Shown here: positions 52,101-59,650 of the stretch, one piece after another
How positions within the stretch are numbered: the stretch's first letter is position 1
Layout of the letters: the number at the start of each line of letters is the position of its first letter
Assembly (NCBI RefSeq): GCF_000427785.1
Contig: NZ_ATYR01000003.1
Location: 169,196 to 233,195 of the forward strand
Direction of reading: 5' to 3'
Source: Massilia alkalitolerans DSM 17462
Lineage (GTDB): Bacteria; Pseudomonadota; Gammaproteobacteria; Burkholderiales; Burkholderiaceae_D
DNA: 64,000 nt
Position numbers and translations under genes: made by a program
Notes under the pieces: generated by a model
What the model saw: the letters and a program-made list of their open reading frames with translations, nothing else
What the model was told of the DNA's origin: nothing
Database searches by the model: none

Positions 52101-53204
52101 GCCCGGCACGGTCAGCGAGGTCTCGGCCACGTTGGTGGCCAGCACGATGCGGCGCGCATTGGTGGTCTTGAACACGCGATCCTGCTCTTCCACCGACAGG
52201 CGGGCGAACAGGGGCAGGATCTCGACGTGCGGCGGATGATGCTTGCGCAGGCTTTCCGCGCAGTCGCGGATCTCGCGCTCGCCCGGCAGGAACACCAGCA
52301 CGTCGCCCGAACCGATGCGGCACAGCTCATCGACGGCGTCCACCACCGCTTCCATCAGGTCGCGCTTGTCGCGCGCGACTTGCGCCTTATTTGACACATT
52401 CGGGGCCGGCTCGCCGGGCTTGGCATTGGCGCCCGTGACCGGGTCGCGGTCCACCGGACGATATCGCACTTCCACCTTGTACAGGCGGCCCGAGACCTCG
52501 ATGACGGGCGCCGGTTTTTCCGGCGTGCCGAAGTGGCGCGCGAAGCGCTCGGCGTCGATGGTCGCCGAGGTGATGATCACCTTCAGGTCCGGACGGCGCG
52601 GCAGCAGCTGCTTCAGGTAGCCGAGCAGGAAGTCGATGTTCAGGCTGCGTTCGTGCGCCTCGTCGATGATGATCGTGTCGTAGGCGCGCAGCAGCGGGTC
52701 GGTCTGCGTTTCGGCCAGCAGGATACCGTCGGTCATCAGCTTGACCGAGGCGCCCTTCGACAGGGTGTCGTTGAAGCGCACCTTGAAGCCCACGTGCTCG
52801 CCCAGCGGCGAGCCGAGTTCCTGCGCGATGCGCTTGGCGGTGCTCGATGCGGCGATACGGCGCGGCTGGGTATGGCCAATCAGACCCTTCTGGCCGCGGC
52901 CCAGCTCCAGGCAGATCTTCGGCAGCTGGGTGGTTTTACCGGAGCCGGTTTCGCCCGAGACGATGACGACCTGGTTCTCGCTCACCGCTTTCGCGATCTC
53001 GGCGCGGCGGCTCGAGACCGGCAGGTCTTCGGGGAAGGTGATCGTCGGGAGCGGGTTGCGGAAAGGCGCTGCTTCCTCGCGCGCCGGACGCTCGCTGCGT
53101 TCGCCACGCTCGCGCCGCCGCCCATCGCGTGGGCCGCTGGCGGAAGGATTCGGGGATGCGGCGCGCGCCTGCTGGGGCGAAGGCTTGTTACTCTGTTCAG
53201 ACAT
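49158..53204 (-). CDS. hrpA: ATP-dependent RNA helicase HrpA, 1348 aa
   Basis: A DEAH-box RNA helicase. The N-terminal 50 residues are low-complexity and charged. Walker A G-E-T-G-S-G-K-T-T is at 84-92, DEAH at 181-184 (I-I-I-D-E-A-H-E-R-S), and S-A-T at about 203. The helicase C domain with Q-R-A-G-R-C-G-R follows, and then the HA2, OB-fold and DUF3418 regions to the end. A Pro/Ala-rich linker (around residues 1015-1060) separates the last domain. Length fits the family (about 1300). It is divergent from argA with a 55-base gap. Confidence 0.93.
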   Translation of the reverse strand: MSEQSNKPSPQQARAASPNPSASGPRDGRRRERGERSERPAREEAAPFRNPLPTITFPEDLPVSSRRAEIAKAVSENQVVIVSGETGSGKTTQLPKICLELGRGQKGLIGHTQPRRIAASSTAKRIAQELGSPLGEHVGFKVRFNDTLSKGASVKLMTDGILLAETQTDPLLRAYDTIIIDEAHERSLNIDFLLGYLKQLLPRRPDLKVIITSATIDAERFARHFGTPEKPAPVIEVSGRLYKVEVRYRPVDRDPVTGANAKPGEPAPNVSNKAQVARDKRDLMEAVVDAVDELCRIGSGDVLVFLPGEREIRDCAESLRKHHPPHVEILPLFARLSVEEQDRVFKTTNARRIVLATNVAETSLTVPGIRYVVDTGLARVKRYSFRNKVEQLQIEPVAQSSANQRAGRCGRVADGVCIRLFEEDDFNKRPKFADPEILRSSLASVILRMKSLHLADVETFPFIEPPQGRAIADGYQLLQEVGAVDDANELTPLGRKLAKLPLDPRVGRMILAAVDNDCLTEMLIVASALSTQDPRDRPIEYQQQADEKHKKFADEKSEFLSYLKIWAWFEDAIAHKKSNRQLQENCRANFLSQLRLREWRDVHSQLLTVAREQGWRLNAAPATYDQLHMALLTGLLGNIGFKAEDEPVFLGARGIKFHIWPGSYLAKKPGRWVMAAELVETARLYARTIAQIQPEWVEKIGAHLLKKSWGEPRWEKRQAQVTATERATLYGIVVYSNRRINYSQHNPLEAREIFIRDALVAGDYETRAPFYAHNHKLVREIENLEHKSRRLDVLVDEQLIAAFYDKEIPHTVVNGAGFEKWYKDAARDNPKLLFLVREELMRHEAAGVTTELFPKTMNVTGIEMGLTYHFEPGSPRDGVTLAVPLFALNQIPQERAGWLVPGMLKEKVHLLLKSLPQKLRRHCVPLPEYAANFFERHQDPLRFAKGDLVDALIADIHMHTSARVLTGDFKLETLPAHLFMNFKVIDEHGRQLDMGRNLATLQAELGGQARQSFQKMAEATPAAAPAKLQAAPAAPPPARGKGNAPVTKSAGQASGAAPAAPAPGAIQHTGLSTWSFGELPELLEITQGKLTLIGFPALVDKGTHCDLEVFDDPNVAARTHRIGLRRLFALQLKDQLKFAEKNIPGLQGMGMQFMSVGTQEDLRDQIIAKAIDIACLQDPLPINSGEFNKRKDEGKGRIGLLINEIARLVGSILGEFHGMPKRIQSLPPAVQQDIQSQLQGLIHKRFIADNEYSQLAHFPRYLKAINVRIEKLRGNPSRDAQLMAEWQNAASQFQRTLKNQAGKNNDPRMLEFRWMLEELRVSLYAQELRTPMPVSAKRLQKVWESMIR

Positions 53205-53222
53205 TGATTTTTACAAGGTATT

Positions 53223-53252
53223 TTGTGCGCACAACGCGCAGCGAATTATAAT
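53223..53252 (+). promoter_or_regulatory. Promoter of argA, start point close to the start codon
   Basis: TTGTGC (53223-53228), 18 bases and a perfect TATAAT (53247-53252). The expected transcription start falls about 53258-53260, at the ATG at 53260, so the mRNA may be leaderless or nearly so. No ribosome site precedes that ATG. Confidence 0.55.
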
Positions 53253-53259
53253 GCGGCAA

Positions 53260-54573
53260 ATGGAAAATCCTACCCAATTCGTCCAGTGGCTGCGCTCTGT
53301 CGCGCCATACATTCACACCTTCGGCGGCAAGACTTTCGTCGTCGCCTTCCCGGGCGAACTGGTCGCAGCCGGCGCCCTGCCGGTGCTGGCCCAGGACCTG
53401 TCCCTGCTGCTGGGACTCGGCATCCGCCTGGTGCTGGTGCACGGCTCGCGTCCGCAGGTAGCGGAGCAGCTCGCCCTGCGTAACGTCGAAGGCCGCTTCC
53501 ATAACGGCGTGAGGATCACCGACCCCGCCGCGCTCGAATGCGCGAAGGAAGCCGCCGGCGAATTGCGTCTCGACATCGAAGCCGCCTTCAGCCAGGGTTT
53601 GCCGAACACCCCGATGTCGCATGCCCAGATCAGCATCGTCTCCGGCAACTTCGTCGTCGCCCGTCCGCTGGGCGTGATCGACGGCGTCGACTTCGAACTC
53701 ACCGGCGTGACCCGCAAGATCGTCGCCGAAAAGATCCAGCCGATCCTGCAGACCGAGGATAGCCTGGTGCTGCTGTCGCCGCTGGGCTTTTCGCCCACCG
53801 GCGAGATCTTCAACCTGACCATGGAAGACGTGGCCGCCTCGGCCGCGATCGCCCTGCACGCCGACAAGCTGATCTTCATCACCGAGACCGGCATGATGAG
53901 CGACGCGGCCGGCACCGAGATCCGCGAACTGTCCTCGCACCAGGCCGAAGCGGTGCTGCAGGCCGGTTTCCTGCCGCCCGATTCCGCTTTCTACCTGCGG
54001 CATGCCATCAAGGCCTGCAACAGCGGCGTGGACCGCGCCCACATCGTGCCCTTCGAGATGGACGGCTCCGCCCTGCTGGAACTGTTCACCCACGACGGCG
54101 TCGGCACCATGATCAGCCACGAGAACCTCGAGAGTCTCCGCCAGGCCACAATTGAGGACGTCGGCGGAATTATCAAGCTCATCGAACCTTTGGAAGCCGA
54201 CGGCACCCTGGTGTACCGCGGCCGTGAGCTGATCGAGCGCGAGATCGACCAGTTCTCGGTGATCGACCACGATGGCGTGATCTTCGGCTGCGCCGCGCTC
54301 TACCCCTTCCCGGAAGCGAAGATGGGAGAAATGGCCTGCCTGACCGTGAGTCCCGACGCCCAGACCCAGGGCGACGGCGAGCGCATCCTCAAGCACATCG
54401 AGAACCGGGCCCGCGCGGCCGGCCTGACCAAGCTGTTCGTGCTGACCACCCGCACCTCGCACTGGTTCAAGAAGCGCGGCTTCGTGCCGGCCACGGTGGA
54501 CGACCTGCCCAAGGACCGCCAGCACATGTACAACTGGCAGCGCCGGTCACAGGTTTTCATCAAGACTCTATAA
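53260..54573 (+). CDS. argA: N-acetylglutamate synthase (fused ArgA), 437 aa
   Basis: The first enzyme of arginine synthesis, acetylating glutamate. Residues 1-280 are an amino-acid-kinase fold (F-V-V-A-F-P-G-E-L ... L-V-L-V-H-G-S-R-P-Q), and 290-437 a GNAT domain with acetyl-CoA contacts in V-S-P-D-A-Q-T-Q-G-D-G-E-R-I-L and L-T-T-R-T-S-H-W-F-K-K-R-G-F-V-P. The kinase-like half serves for feedback binding of arginine. ATG 53260 gives the N-terminus M-E-N-P-T-Q-F-V-Q-W-L usual in betaproteobacteria; ATG 53251 is inside the -10 element and less likely. Confidence 0.93.
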   Translation: MENPTQFVQWLRSVAPYIHTFGGKTFVVAFPGELVAAGALPVLAQDLSLLLGLGIRLVLVHGSRPQVAEQLALRNVEGRFHNGVRITDPAALECAKEAAGELRLDIEAAFSQGLPNTPMSHAQISIVSGNFVVARPLGVIDGVDFELTGVTRKIVAEKIQPILQTEDSLVLLSPLGFSPTGEIFNLTMEDVAASAAIALHADKLIFITETGMMSDAAGTEIRELSSHQAEAVLQAGFLPPDSAFYLRHAIKACNSGVDRAHIVPFEMDGSALLELFTHDGVGTMISHENLESLRQATIEDVGGIIKLIEPLEADGTLVYRGRELIEREIDQFSVIDHDGVIFGCAALYPFPEAKMGEMACLTVSPDAQTQGDGERILKHIENRARAAGLTKLFVLTTRTSHWFKKRGFVPATVDDLPKDRQHMYNWQRRSQVFIKTL

Positions 54574-54624
54574 TGTCGGTCTGACCCGCATTAGCGCGTA
54601 CTTAACAGATACAGGAGCAATACC

Positions 54625-54900
54625 ATGGCCCGCACCGTCCAATGCATCAAACTGAACAAGGAAGCCGAAGGACTGGACTTCCCGCCGGTACCAGGCGAAA
54701 TGGGCAAGAAGCTGTACCAGTCGGTCTCGAAAGAGGCCTGGCAGGCATGGCTGAAGCACCAGACCATGCTGATCAACGAAAACCGCCTGAACCTGGCGGA
54801 CGACCGCGCGCGCAAGTACCTGGCGACGCAGATGGAACGTCACTTCTTCGGTGATGGCGCTGCCGACCAGGCGCAGGGCTACGTGCCGCCGGCAGCTTAA
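54625..54900 (+). CDS. yggX: Fe(2+)-trafficking / oxidative damage protection protein YggX, 91 aa
   Basis: A complete match in length and pattern to the YggX family, which helps protect iron-sulphur clusters: starts A-R-T-V-Q-C-I-K-L with the conserved Cys at residue 7, then [26 protein letters not shown] and the Q-M-E-x-F-F ending. An AGGAGC ribosome site precedes ATG 54625. It lies 51 bases after argA, separated by its own short gap; the REP-like palindrome follows the stop. Confidence 0.95.
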   Translation: MARTVQCIKLNKEAEGLDFPPVPGEMGKKLYQSVSKEAWQAWLKHQTMLINENRLNLADDRARKYLATQMERHFFGDGAADQAQGYVPPAA

Positions 54901-54907
54901 AGCGTTT

Positions 54908-54938
54908 GTAGGGTGGACGGCTTCGCCGTCCACCCTAC
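54908..54938. repeat. REP-like palindrome, copy 2
   Basis: Arms GTAGGGTGGACGGC and GCCGTCCACCCTAC around TTC (14-base-pair stem), between the convergent yggX and AraC genes. Its core equals the copy at 49125-49149. It may also act as a shared terminator. Confidence 0.85.
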
Positions 54939-54988
54939 GCTGCGCCGAGTCCTGTCCATTGCGATGCGCTCAGCCGCTCGCTCCCCCG

Positions 54989-56020
54989 TCATCCCAAAAG
55001 CCACCCCAGTTCCCCTTGCATCGCCGCCCTGATCGGCCCCGGTGTCAGCCCTGTCCAGCGCTTGAACGAGCGCCTGAAATTGGCCGCATCATGAAAGCCC
55101 AGGTAGCGCGCCACCTCCTCGTTGTCCGCCCGTTTCACCTGCAGCAGCCACAGCGCCACGTGCGTTCGCACCTGGTCCAGCTCGCCCTGGAAGTGGGTAT
55201 GGTGGCGCAACAAGTGCCGTTTGAAGGTCGCCGGACTCACCCCGAAATCAGCCGCTGTCCGCTCCAGCGTCGGCACCGCGCGCACGTTGGTCAGCAGGTA
55301 ATCGTAGAGCGCCGCCAGCAGCCCGGGTGCGCGCGACGCTTCGAGCGCGGCGGCCTGCTGCGCCAGCCGCGAGGCTAGCTCGCTGGCGCGCGGCCACGGC
55401 TGGTCGAGCCAGGACGCGGGGATCAGCATGGCGTCGAGCTGGCAGCCGAAGCGCAGCTCGGTACCGAGGTGCACGTGGTGCTGCTCGACATGGCGCGGCG
55501 CCGCGCGGTTGAAGCAGAAACGCCACGGCAGGCGCTCGCCGCCCAGCCAGCGGCACAGGCCGACGAGCGCCGTCATGTGCATCTCGACCAGGGCCGGCCG
55601 GATGCCCGGCGCGCCATAGGCATCGATCCAATACACCAGCGCCACCTCGCCCCAGTGCTCGAAGCGCGGTCGCAGCAGCGGCGTCAGGCGCGCATGGTAG
55701 CGGCACAGGGTCTGGAGCAGCACACGCAGGTTCGGCGCCTGCACCAGCGCATGGCTGGCCGCCCCGTCATGTCCGGGTAGTAGCAGCTGGCCCAGCATGA
55801 AACTGGTGTCCGGGCTGCCGAGCACGCGCAGGGTGTTGGACAGCTGCTGCAGGTACTGGGCCGGCGACACCAGGCTGTCGGGCGACAGGCCAGCCAGCAG
55901 GCCGGTGTCGCGCAGCAAGTCGGCGTCGCCTGCATCGCGCGAGCGGCCGTACTCCAGCGCCAGCGCCGGCTGCTGCCGCGCCGGAATCGAGGGTTCTCCC
56001 GCCGGCTGCCAGTCGATCAC
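54989..56020 (-). CDS. AraC-family regulator with Arabinose_bd-type sensor domain, 343 aa
   Basis: Residues 1-230 are a PF12625-like ligand or sensor domain (L-C-R-Y-H-A-R-L-T-P-L ... E-M-H-M-T-A-L-V-G-L). The C-terminal double helix-turn-helix includes T-A-A-D-F-G-V-S-P-A-T-F-K-R-H-L and A-R-Y-L-G-F-H-D-A-A-N-F-R-R-S-F-K-R-W-T-G-L-T-P. The GTG start at 56020 overlaps the stop of the upstream GGDEF-type gene in GTGA, so the pair is coupled. It lies next to the TonB receptor-phytase unit and may control it, though no site is shown. Confidence 0.87.
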   Translation of the reverse strand: MIDWQPAGEPSIPARQQPALALEYGRSRDAGDADLLRDTGLLAGLSPDSLVSPAQYLQQLSNTLRVLGSPDTSFMLGQLLLPGHDGAASHALVQAPNLRVLLQTLCRYHARLTPLLRPRFEHWGEVALVYWIDAYGAPGIRPALVEMHMTALVGLCRWLGGERLPWRFCFNRAAPRHVEQHHVHLGTELRFGCQLDAMLIPASWLDQPWPRASELASRLAQQAAALEASRAPGLLAALYDYLLTNVRAVPTLERTAADFGVSPATFKRHLLRHHTHFQGELDQVRTHVALWLLQVKRADNEEVARYLGFHDAANFRRSFKRWTGLTPGPIRAAMQGELGWLLG

Positions 56021-56877
56021 GCCGCATCCATCCGGCGGCACAGATCGGCCAGCAGCGCGTCCGGCGCGCCGCGCGTCGGCGCACTGCCGTGACGCAGGGT
56101 GATGGGCACGGGGCCGCTTGCCGCGTGGTGACGCATCGCGCCCACCATGGAGCACAGGTGAGCGGCGGCATCTGCCGCTTGATTCACCCCGAATCCAGGC
56201 ATCAGGACCGCGAAACGGTCGCCGGCATAGCGGCACAGCAGGTCATCGTTGCGCAGGTTCAGCAAGAGCATGTGGGCGACTGCCTGCAGCACGCGGTCCC
56301 CTTCGGCATGGCCGTGCTCCCGGTTGATGCGGTGGAAGCCGTCGATGTCGAACAGCACCAGCACGCATTCCTGGCCGCCGTCGCGCCGGCTCTCCAGGCG
56401 CAGCTGCTCGCGCAGGTAGGCGGCATCGGCCAGTTGGGTGATGCGATCGAAGGGACGATGGTTGCGGAACAGCCGCTCGCGCTTGCGCATGTGCTCGGCC
56501 AGCGTGGCCTGCTCCTGGCGCCAATAATACAAGCCGACCGTCAGCACCAGCATACCCAGCGGCAACAGCGCCTCCAGCGCGTTGTCCCATAGGGCATGCC
56601 GGTCGACGTCGATGGCCTCGTCCAGGCAGTCGGCCCACGAACCCAGCATGATGCAGGCCAGCCCGCCCGCCAGCAGGCGCGTCACGCGCCCGTCCGGACG
56701 GCTGTTCAGGACGATCAGGCACCACACGGCCGCGAGTAGCGCGGTGCCGCCCTCGCCCGCGATATCCATCCAGTTCCACTGCGCGGGCGGCAGGACCGTG
56801 CCGGCGGCCGCGAACAGCAGCATGAGGCTGCACAGCAGGCCGGCAAGCAGGAGAACAGGGCGGATGGCAAAGGGCAT
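56017..56877 (-). CDS. Membrane GGDEF-fold protein with degenerate active site, 286 aa
   Basis: Three or four membrane spans in residues 5-120, a short coiled linker, then a GGDEF-fold domain from about 140. The active-site loop reads A218-G-D-R-F222 in place of G-G-D/E-E-F, so the metal-binding Glu is lost and cyclase activity is not expected. The upstream D-I-D-G-F substrate loop is kept, so nucleotide binding may remain. It is translated with the downstream AraC regulator and is thus possibly a sensor partner for it. ATG 56877 precedes the first membrane span. Confidence 0.82.
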   Translation of the reverse strand: MPFAIRPVLLLAGLLCSLMLLFAAAGTVLPPAQWNWMDIAGEGGTALLAAVWCLIVLNSRPDGRVTRLLAGGLACIMLGSWADCLDEAIDVDRHALWDNALEALLPLGMLVLTVGLYYWRQEQATLAEHMRKRERLFRNHRPFDRITQLADAAYLREQLRLESRRDGGQECVLVLFDIDGFHRINREHGHAEGDRVLQAVAHMLLLNLRNDDLLCRYAGDRFAVLMPGFGVNQAADAAAHLCSMVGAMRHHAASGPVPITLRHGSAPTRGAPDALLADLCRRMDAA

Positions 56878-57094
56878 GGCGCAAGGAAGCAGAAAGCAGG
56901 GCGTCCTAACGTAGCGCAGGCGCGTGACAGCAGCATGACAGGACGACAAGCCTGTGGCGCCTGCGCACGGGTCCGAACGGCTCAGCCGCCTGCCCCAGGT
57001 TCCGGCGATCAGGAGCGCTGCCACAGGACGCACCGATATGCCAAGGGGGTCAATTCGGCTCATTCGATCCACCCAGTGGCCGGTGGCCGGATTG

Positions 57095-57128
57095 CCGTCA
57101 CCGGTACGTCACATTCGGCCACCAGAAT
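57095..57128 (+). promoter_or_regulatory. Possible Pho box and -10 before the TonB receptor-phytase operon
   Basis: CCGTCAC, four bases (CGGT), ACGTCAC form a 7-4-7 direct repeat resembling the PhoB site CTGTCAT (5 of 7 and 4 of 7 matches). Ten bases later stands CAGAAT (57123-57128), a -10-like element at the PhoB-type distance. The match is partial; context (phytase operon) raises its plausibility. It occupies the distal part of the 280-base gap between divergent genes. Confidence 0.38.
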
Positions 57129-57157
57129 CCGCCGCATTCCAACAACACGGTTCCCCC

Positions 57158-59650
57158 ATGCGCTACTTCGCCCTTCCCGCCCTCACCGCCGGCCTGCTGT
57201 CCGCGACCGGCGTTCATGCCGCCGACGAACCCAGTGTCGTCATCACCGGCCAGCGCGCCAGCCTGGCGCACGCCATTACTGCCCAGGAACAGGCCGACAA
57301 CATCGTCAGCGTCGTCAGCAGCGACGACATCGGCCACCTGCCAGACAAGAATGCGGCCGAGGCGCTGGCGCGGATGCCGGGCGTGTCGGTGCAGCGCGAC
57401 CAGGGCGAAGGCCGCTACGTGGTCGTGCGCGGCCTGGATGCGGACTACAACAGCGTGACCATCAACGGTGCACTGGTGCCCTCGCCGGAAGCCTCGCGCC
57501 GCGCGGTGGCGCTGGACGTGCTGCCGGCCGGCCTGGTGCGCTCGCTGACGGTGTCGAAATCCAGCACGCCCGACCAGGACGCCAACTCGCTGGGCGGCAC
57601 CGTCGAGGTCAAGACCCTGTCGGCCTTCGACCTGCCCGGCACCCTGTTCAGCGTCGGCGCGGCAGTGGGCCGCGACGGCAACACCCGCCGGTACAGCCCG
57701 CAGGGCAACCTGCTGTGGGCACAGCGCTTCATGGACGGCAGGCTCGGTATCGCTGCCGGGCTGTCGGGCGAGAAGCGCAAGTTCGGCTCCGACAACGTGG
57801 AGACCGGCGGCGCCTGGGATGGCGATCGCCTGTCCGGATTCGAACTGCGCGACTACCTGCCGCAGCGCGAGCGCCGTGCCGGCGCCCTCAACCTCGACTA
57901 CCGGCCGGACGCCCGGACCAGCCTTGCACTGCGTGGTTTCGTGAGCCGCTTCTCGGACGAAGAGTCGCGCGACCGCCTGACCGTGGGCGACTTCGACGGC
58001 GACGAGGTGGCGGAAGGCGACCTGGATACCGCGCGCCTCGAACGCCGCCTGCGCCAGCGCAAGTACACCCAGGAGATCCGTTCGCTGACCGGCGTACTCG
58101 ACCACCGCTTCGGCGCGGGCTGGAAACTGCACCTGGAAGCTGCCGCCAGCCGCGCCACGGACGAGACGCCCGATGCGCTCGGCGACGCGCACTTTCGCAA
58201 CGTGGACGACTTCGAGGGCGTCGGCTTCACCAATGGCCGCGTGCTGCGCCTGGTCGCGCCGGCTGCCGCGTTCGACGCCGCCAACTACGAGGTAAAAGGG
58301 TTTGCCCTGTCGCGCGAATACGCGAAAGACCGCAGCAACCAGTTGCGCCTGGACCTGCAGCGCGATTTCGCCGCCGGCGACTGGCTTGGCGCGCTCAAGT
58401 TCGGCGCCAAGGCCACCCGCCGCGACAAGGACAACGATGCCGACGAATGGGAATACGGCAGCGACGATCCGGACGACAGCGACTACTTCGGCACCGGTCC
58501 GACCTCGCTGAGCGCCTTCGTCGCTCCCAACCAGCTCGACTACAAACTCGGCCACATCGGCCAGGCCATCGACCCGGCCCTGGTACGCGCCCGGCTGGCC
58601 GCCCTGCCCCGTGCCGGCGCGCTCCTCGCAGCCGAATCGGCGCTGGACGACTTCCGCATGCGGGAAGACATCGACGCCGCCTACCTGCAGGCCAGCTTGC
58701 GCAGCGGCGCCTGGTGGCTGCTGGCGGGTGTGCGCGCCGAGCGGACCCGCTTCAAGGCGAGCGGCTCGCAGGTGGCCGACGACGGGATCAATGCCCGCGA
58801 CGCCGGCCGTTCCTACACCAACTGGCTGCCCGGCCTGCACTTGCGTTTCGACCTCGACGGGGCCACCAGCCTGCGCGCCGCATGGACCAACTCGGTGGTG
58901 CGCGCCAACTTCAGCCAGCTGGCGCCCGGCATCAGCCTGGACGGCGACGAAGCCGTCATCGGTAACCCGGAGCTGGCGCCGCTTCGCTCGCACAACCTGG
59001 ACGTCGGGTTTGAACGCCTGATCGGCAAGGAAGGCGTGGTCTCGGCCTATGTGTTCAGCAAGCAGATCCGTGACTTCACCTACACCACCAACCTGGCCGG
59101 CAGCGGCGCCTGGCTTGACTACTCCAGCGCGATCTCCTACGCCAACGGCGGCGAGGCGCGGGTGCGTGGTATCGAACTGTCCTGGCAGCAACCGCTGCGC
59201 ATGCTGCCGGCGCCGTTCAACGGCCTGCTGGTCGGCATCAACGGCGCCGTGACCCACTCGCGCGCCGGCATCGATAGCAGGGGTGAAGACGGCGCGCGCT
59301 CGGCACGGACCATCCGCCTGCCGGGCCAGTCCAACCGGGTCGGCAATGTGATGCTCGGCTACGAGAATGGCCCGTTCAGCGCCCGCCTGGCCCTGAACTA
59401 CAAGTCTTCCTACCTGCTGGAGCTGGGCGAGGACGTGCTCGACGCAAGCCAGGACCGCTGGGTCGACGCCCAGAAGCAGCTCGACTTTTCGCTCTCGTGG
59501 AAGCTCGACAAGCGCTGGCAGCTGACCTTCGATGCCAGTAACCTCAACAATGAGAAATACTATGTGTACCAGGGCGAGCGCGCCCGCAACGCCCAGTATG
59601 AACAGTACGGCCGCAGCTACAAGATCGGCCTGAAAGCGAGCATCTTCTAA
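57158..59650 (+). CDS. TonB-dependent receptor linked to phytase, 830 aa
   Basis: A signal peptide (residues 1-21) is followed by a TonB-box-like V-V-I-T-G-Q and a plug with L-P-D-K-N-A-A-E-A-L-A-R-M-P-G-V and V-V-R-G-L-D-A-D-Y, the pattern of the large TIGR01782-type receptors. The barrel ends with a terminal aromatic residue (K-A-S-I-F). The phytase ATG overlaps its stop in TAATG, so uptake and hydrolysis are tied: the receptor probably takes in phytate or inositol phosphates or a product. That substrate is inferred from the operon partner. Confidence 0.9.
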   Translation: MRYFALPALTAGLLSATGVHAADEPSVVITGQRASLAHAITAQEQADNIVSVVSSDDIGHLPDKNAAEALARMPGVSVQRDQGEGRYVVVRGLDADYNSVTINGALVPSPEASRRAVALDVLPAGLVRSLTVSKSSTPDQDANSLGGTVEVKTLSAFDLPGTLFSVGAAVGRDGNTRRYSPQGNLLWAQRFMDGRLGIAAGLSGEKRKFGSDNVETGGAWDGDRLSGFELRDYLPQRERRAGALNLDYRPDARTSLALRGFVSRFSDEESRDRLTVGDFDGDEVAEGDLDTARLERRLRQRKYTQEIRSLTGVLDHRFGAGWKLHLEAAASRATDETPDALGDAHFRNVDDFEGVGFTNGRVLRLVAPAAAFDAANYEVKGFALSREYAKDRSNQLRLDLQRDFAAGDWLGALKFGAKATRRDKDNDADEWEYGSDDPDDSDYFGTGPTSLSAFVAPNQLDYKLGHIGQAIDPALVRARLAALPRAGALLAAESALDDFRMREDIDAAYLQASLRSGAWWLLAGVRAERTRFKASGSQVADDGINARDAGRSYTNWLPGLHLRFDLDGATSLRAAWTNSVVRANFSQLAPGISLDGDEAVIGNPELAPLRSHNLDVGFERLIGKEGVVSAYVFSKQIRDFTYTTNLAGSGAWLDYSSAISYANGGEARVRGIELSWQQPLRMLPAPFNGLLVGINGAVTHSRAGIDSRGEDGARSARTIRLPGQSNRVGNVMLGYENGPFSARLALNYKSSYLLELGEDVLDASQDRWVDAQKQLDFSLSWKLDKRWQLTFDASNLNNEKYYVYQGERARNAQYEQYGRSYKIGLKASIF

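Noticed and set aside
57098..59257. 719-codon open frame opposite the TonB receptor
   Set aside because: Same GC-driven effect; composition is rich in V, Q, G and R without recognisable domains, while the plus strand is a canonical receptor.
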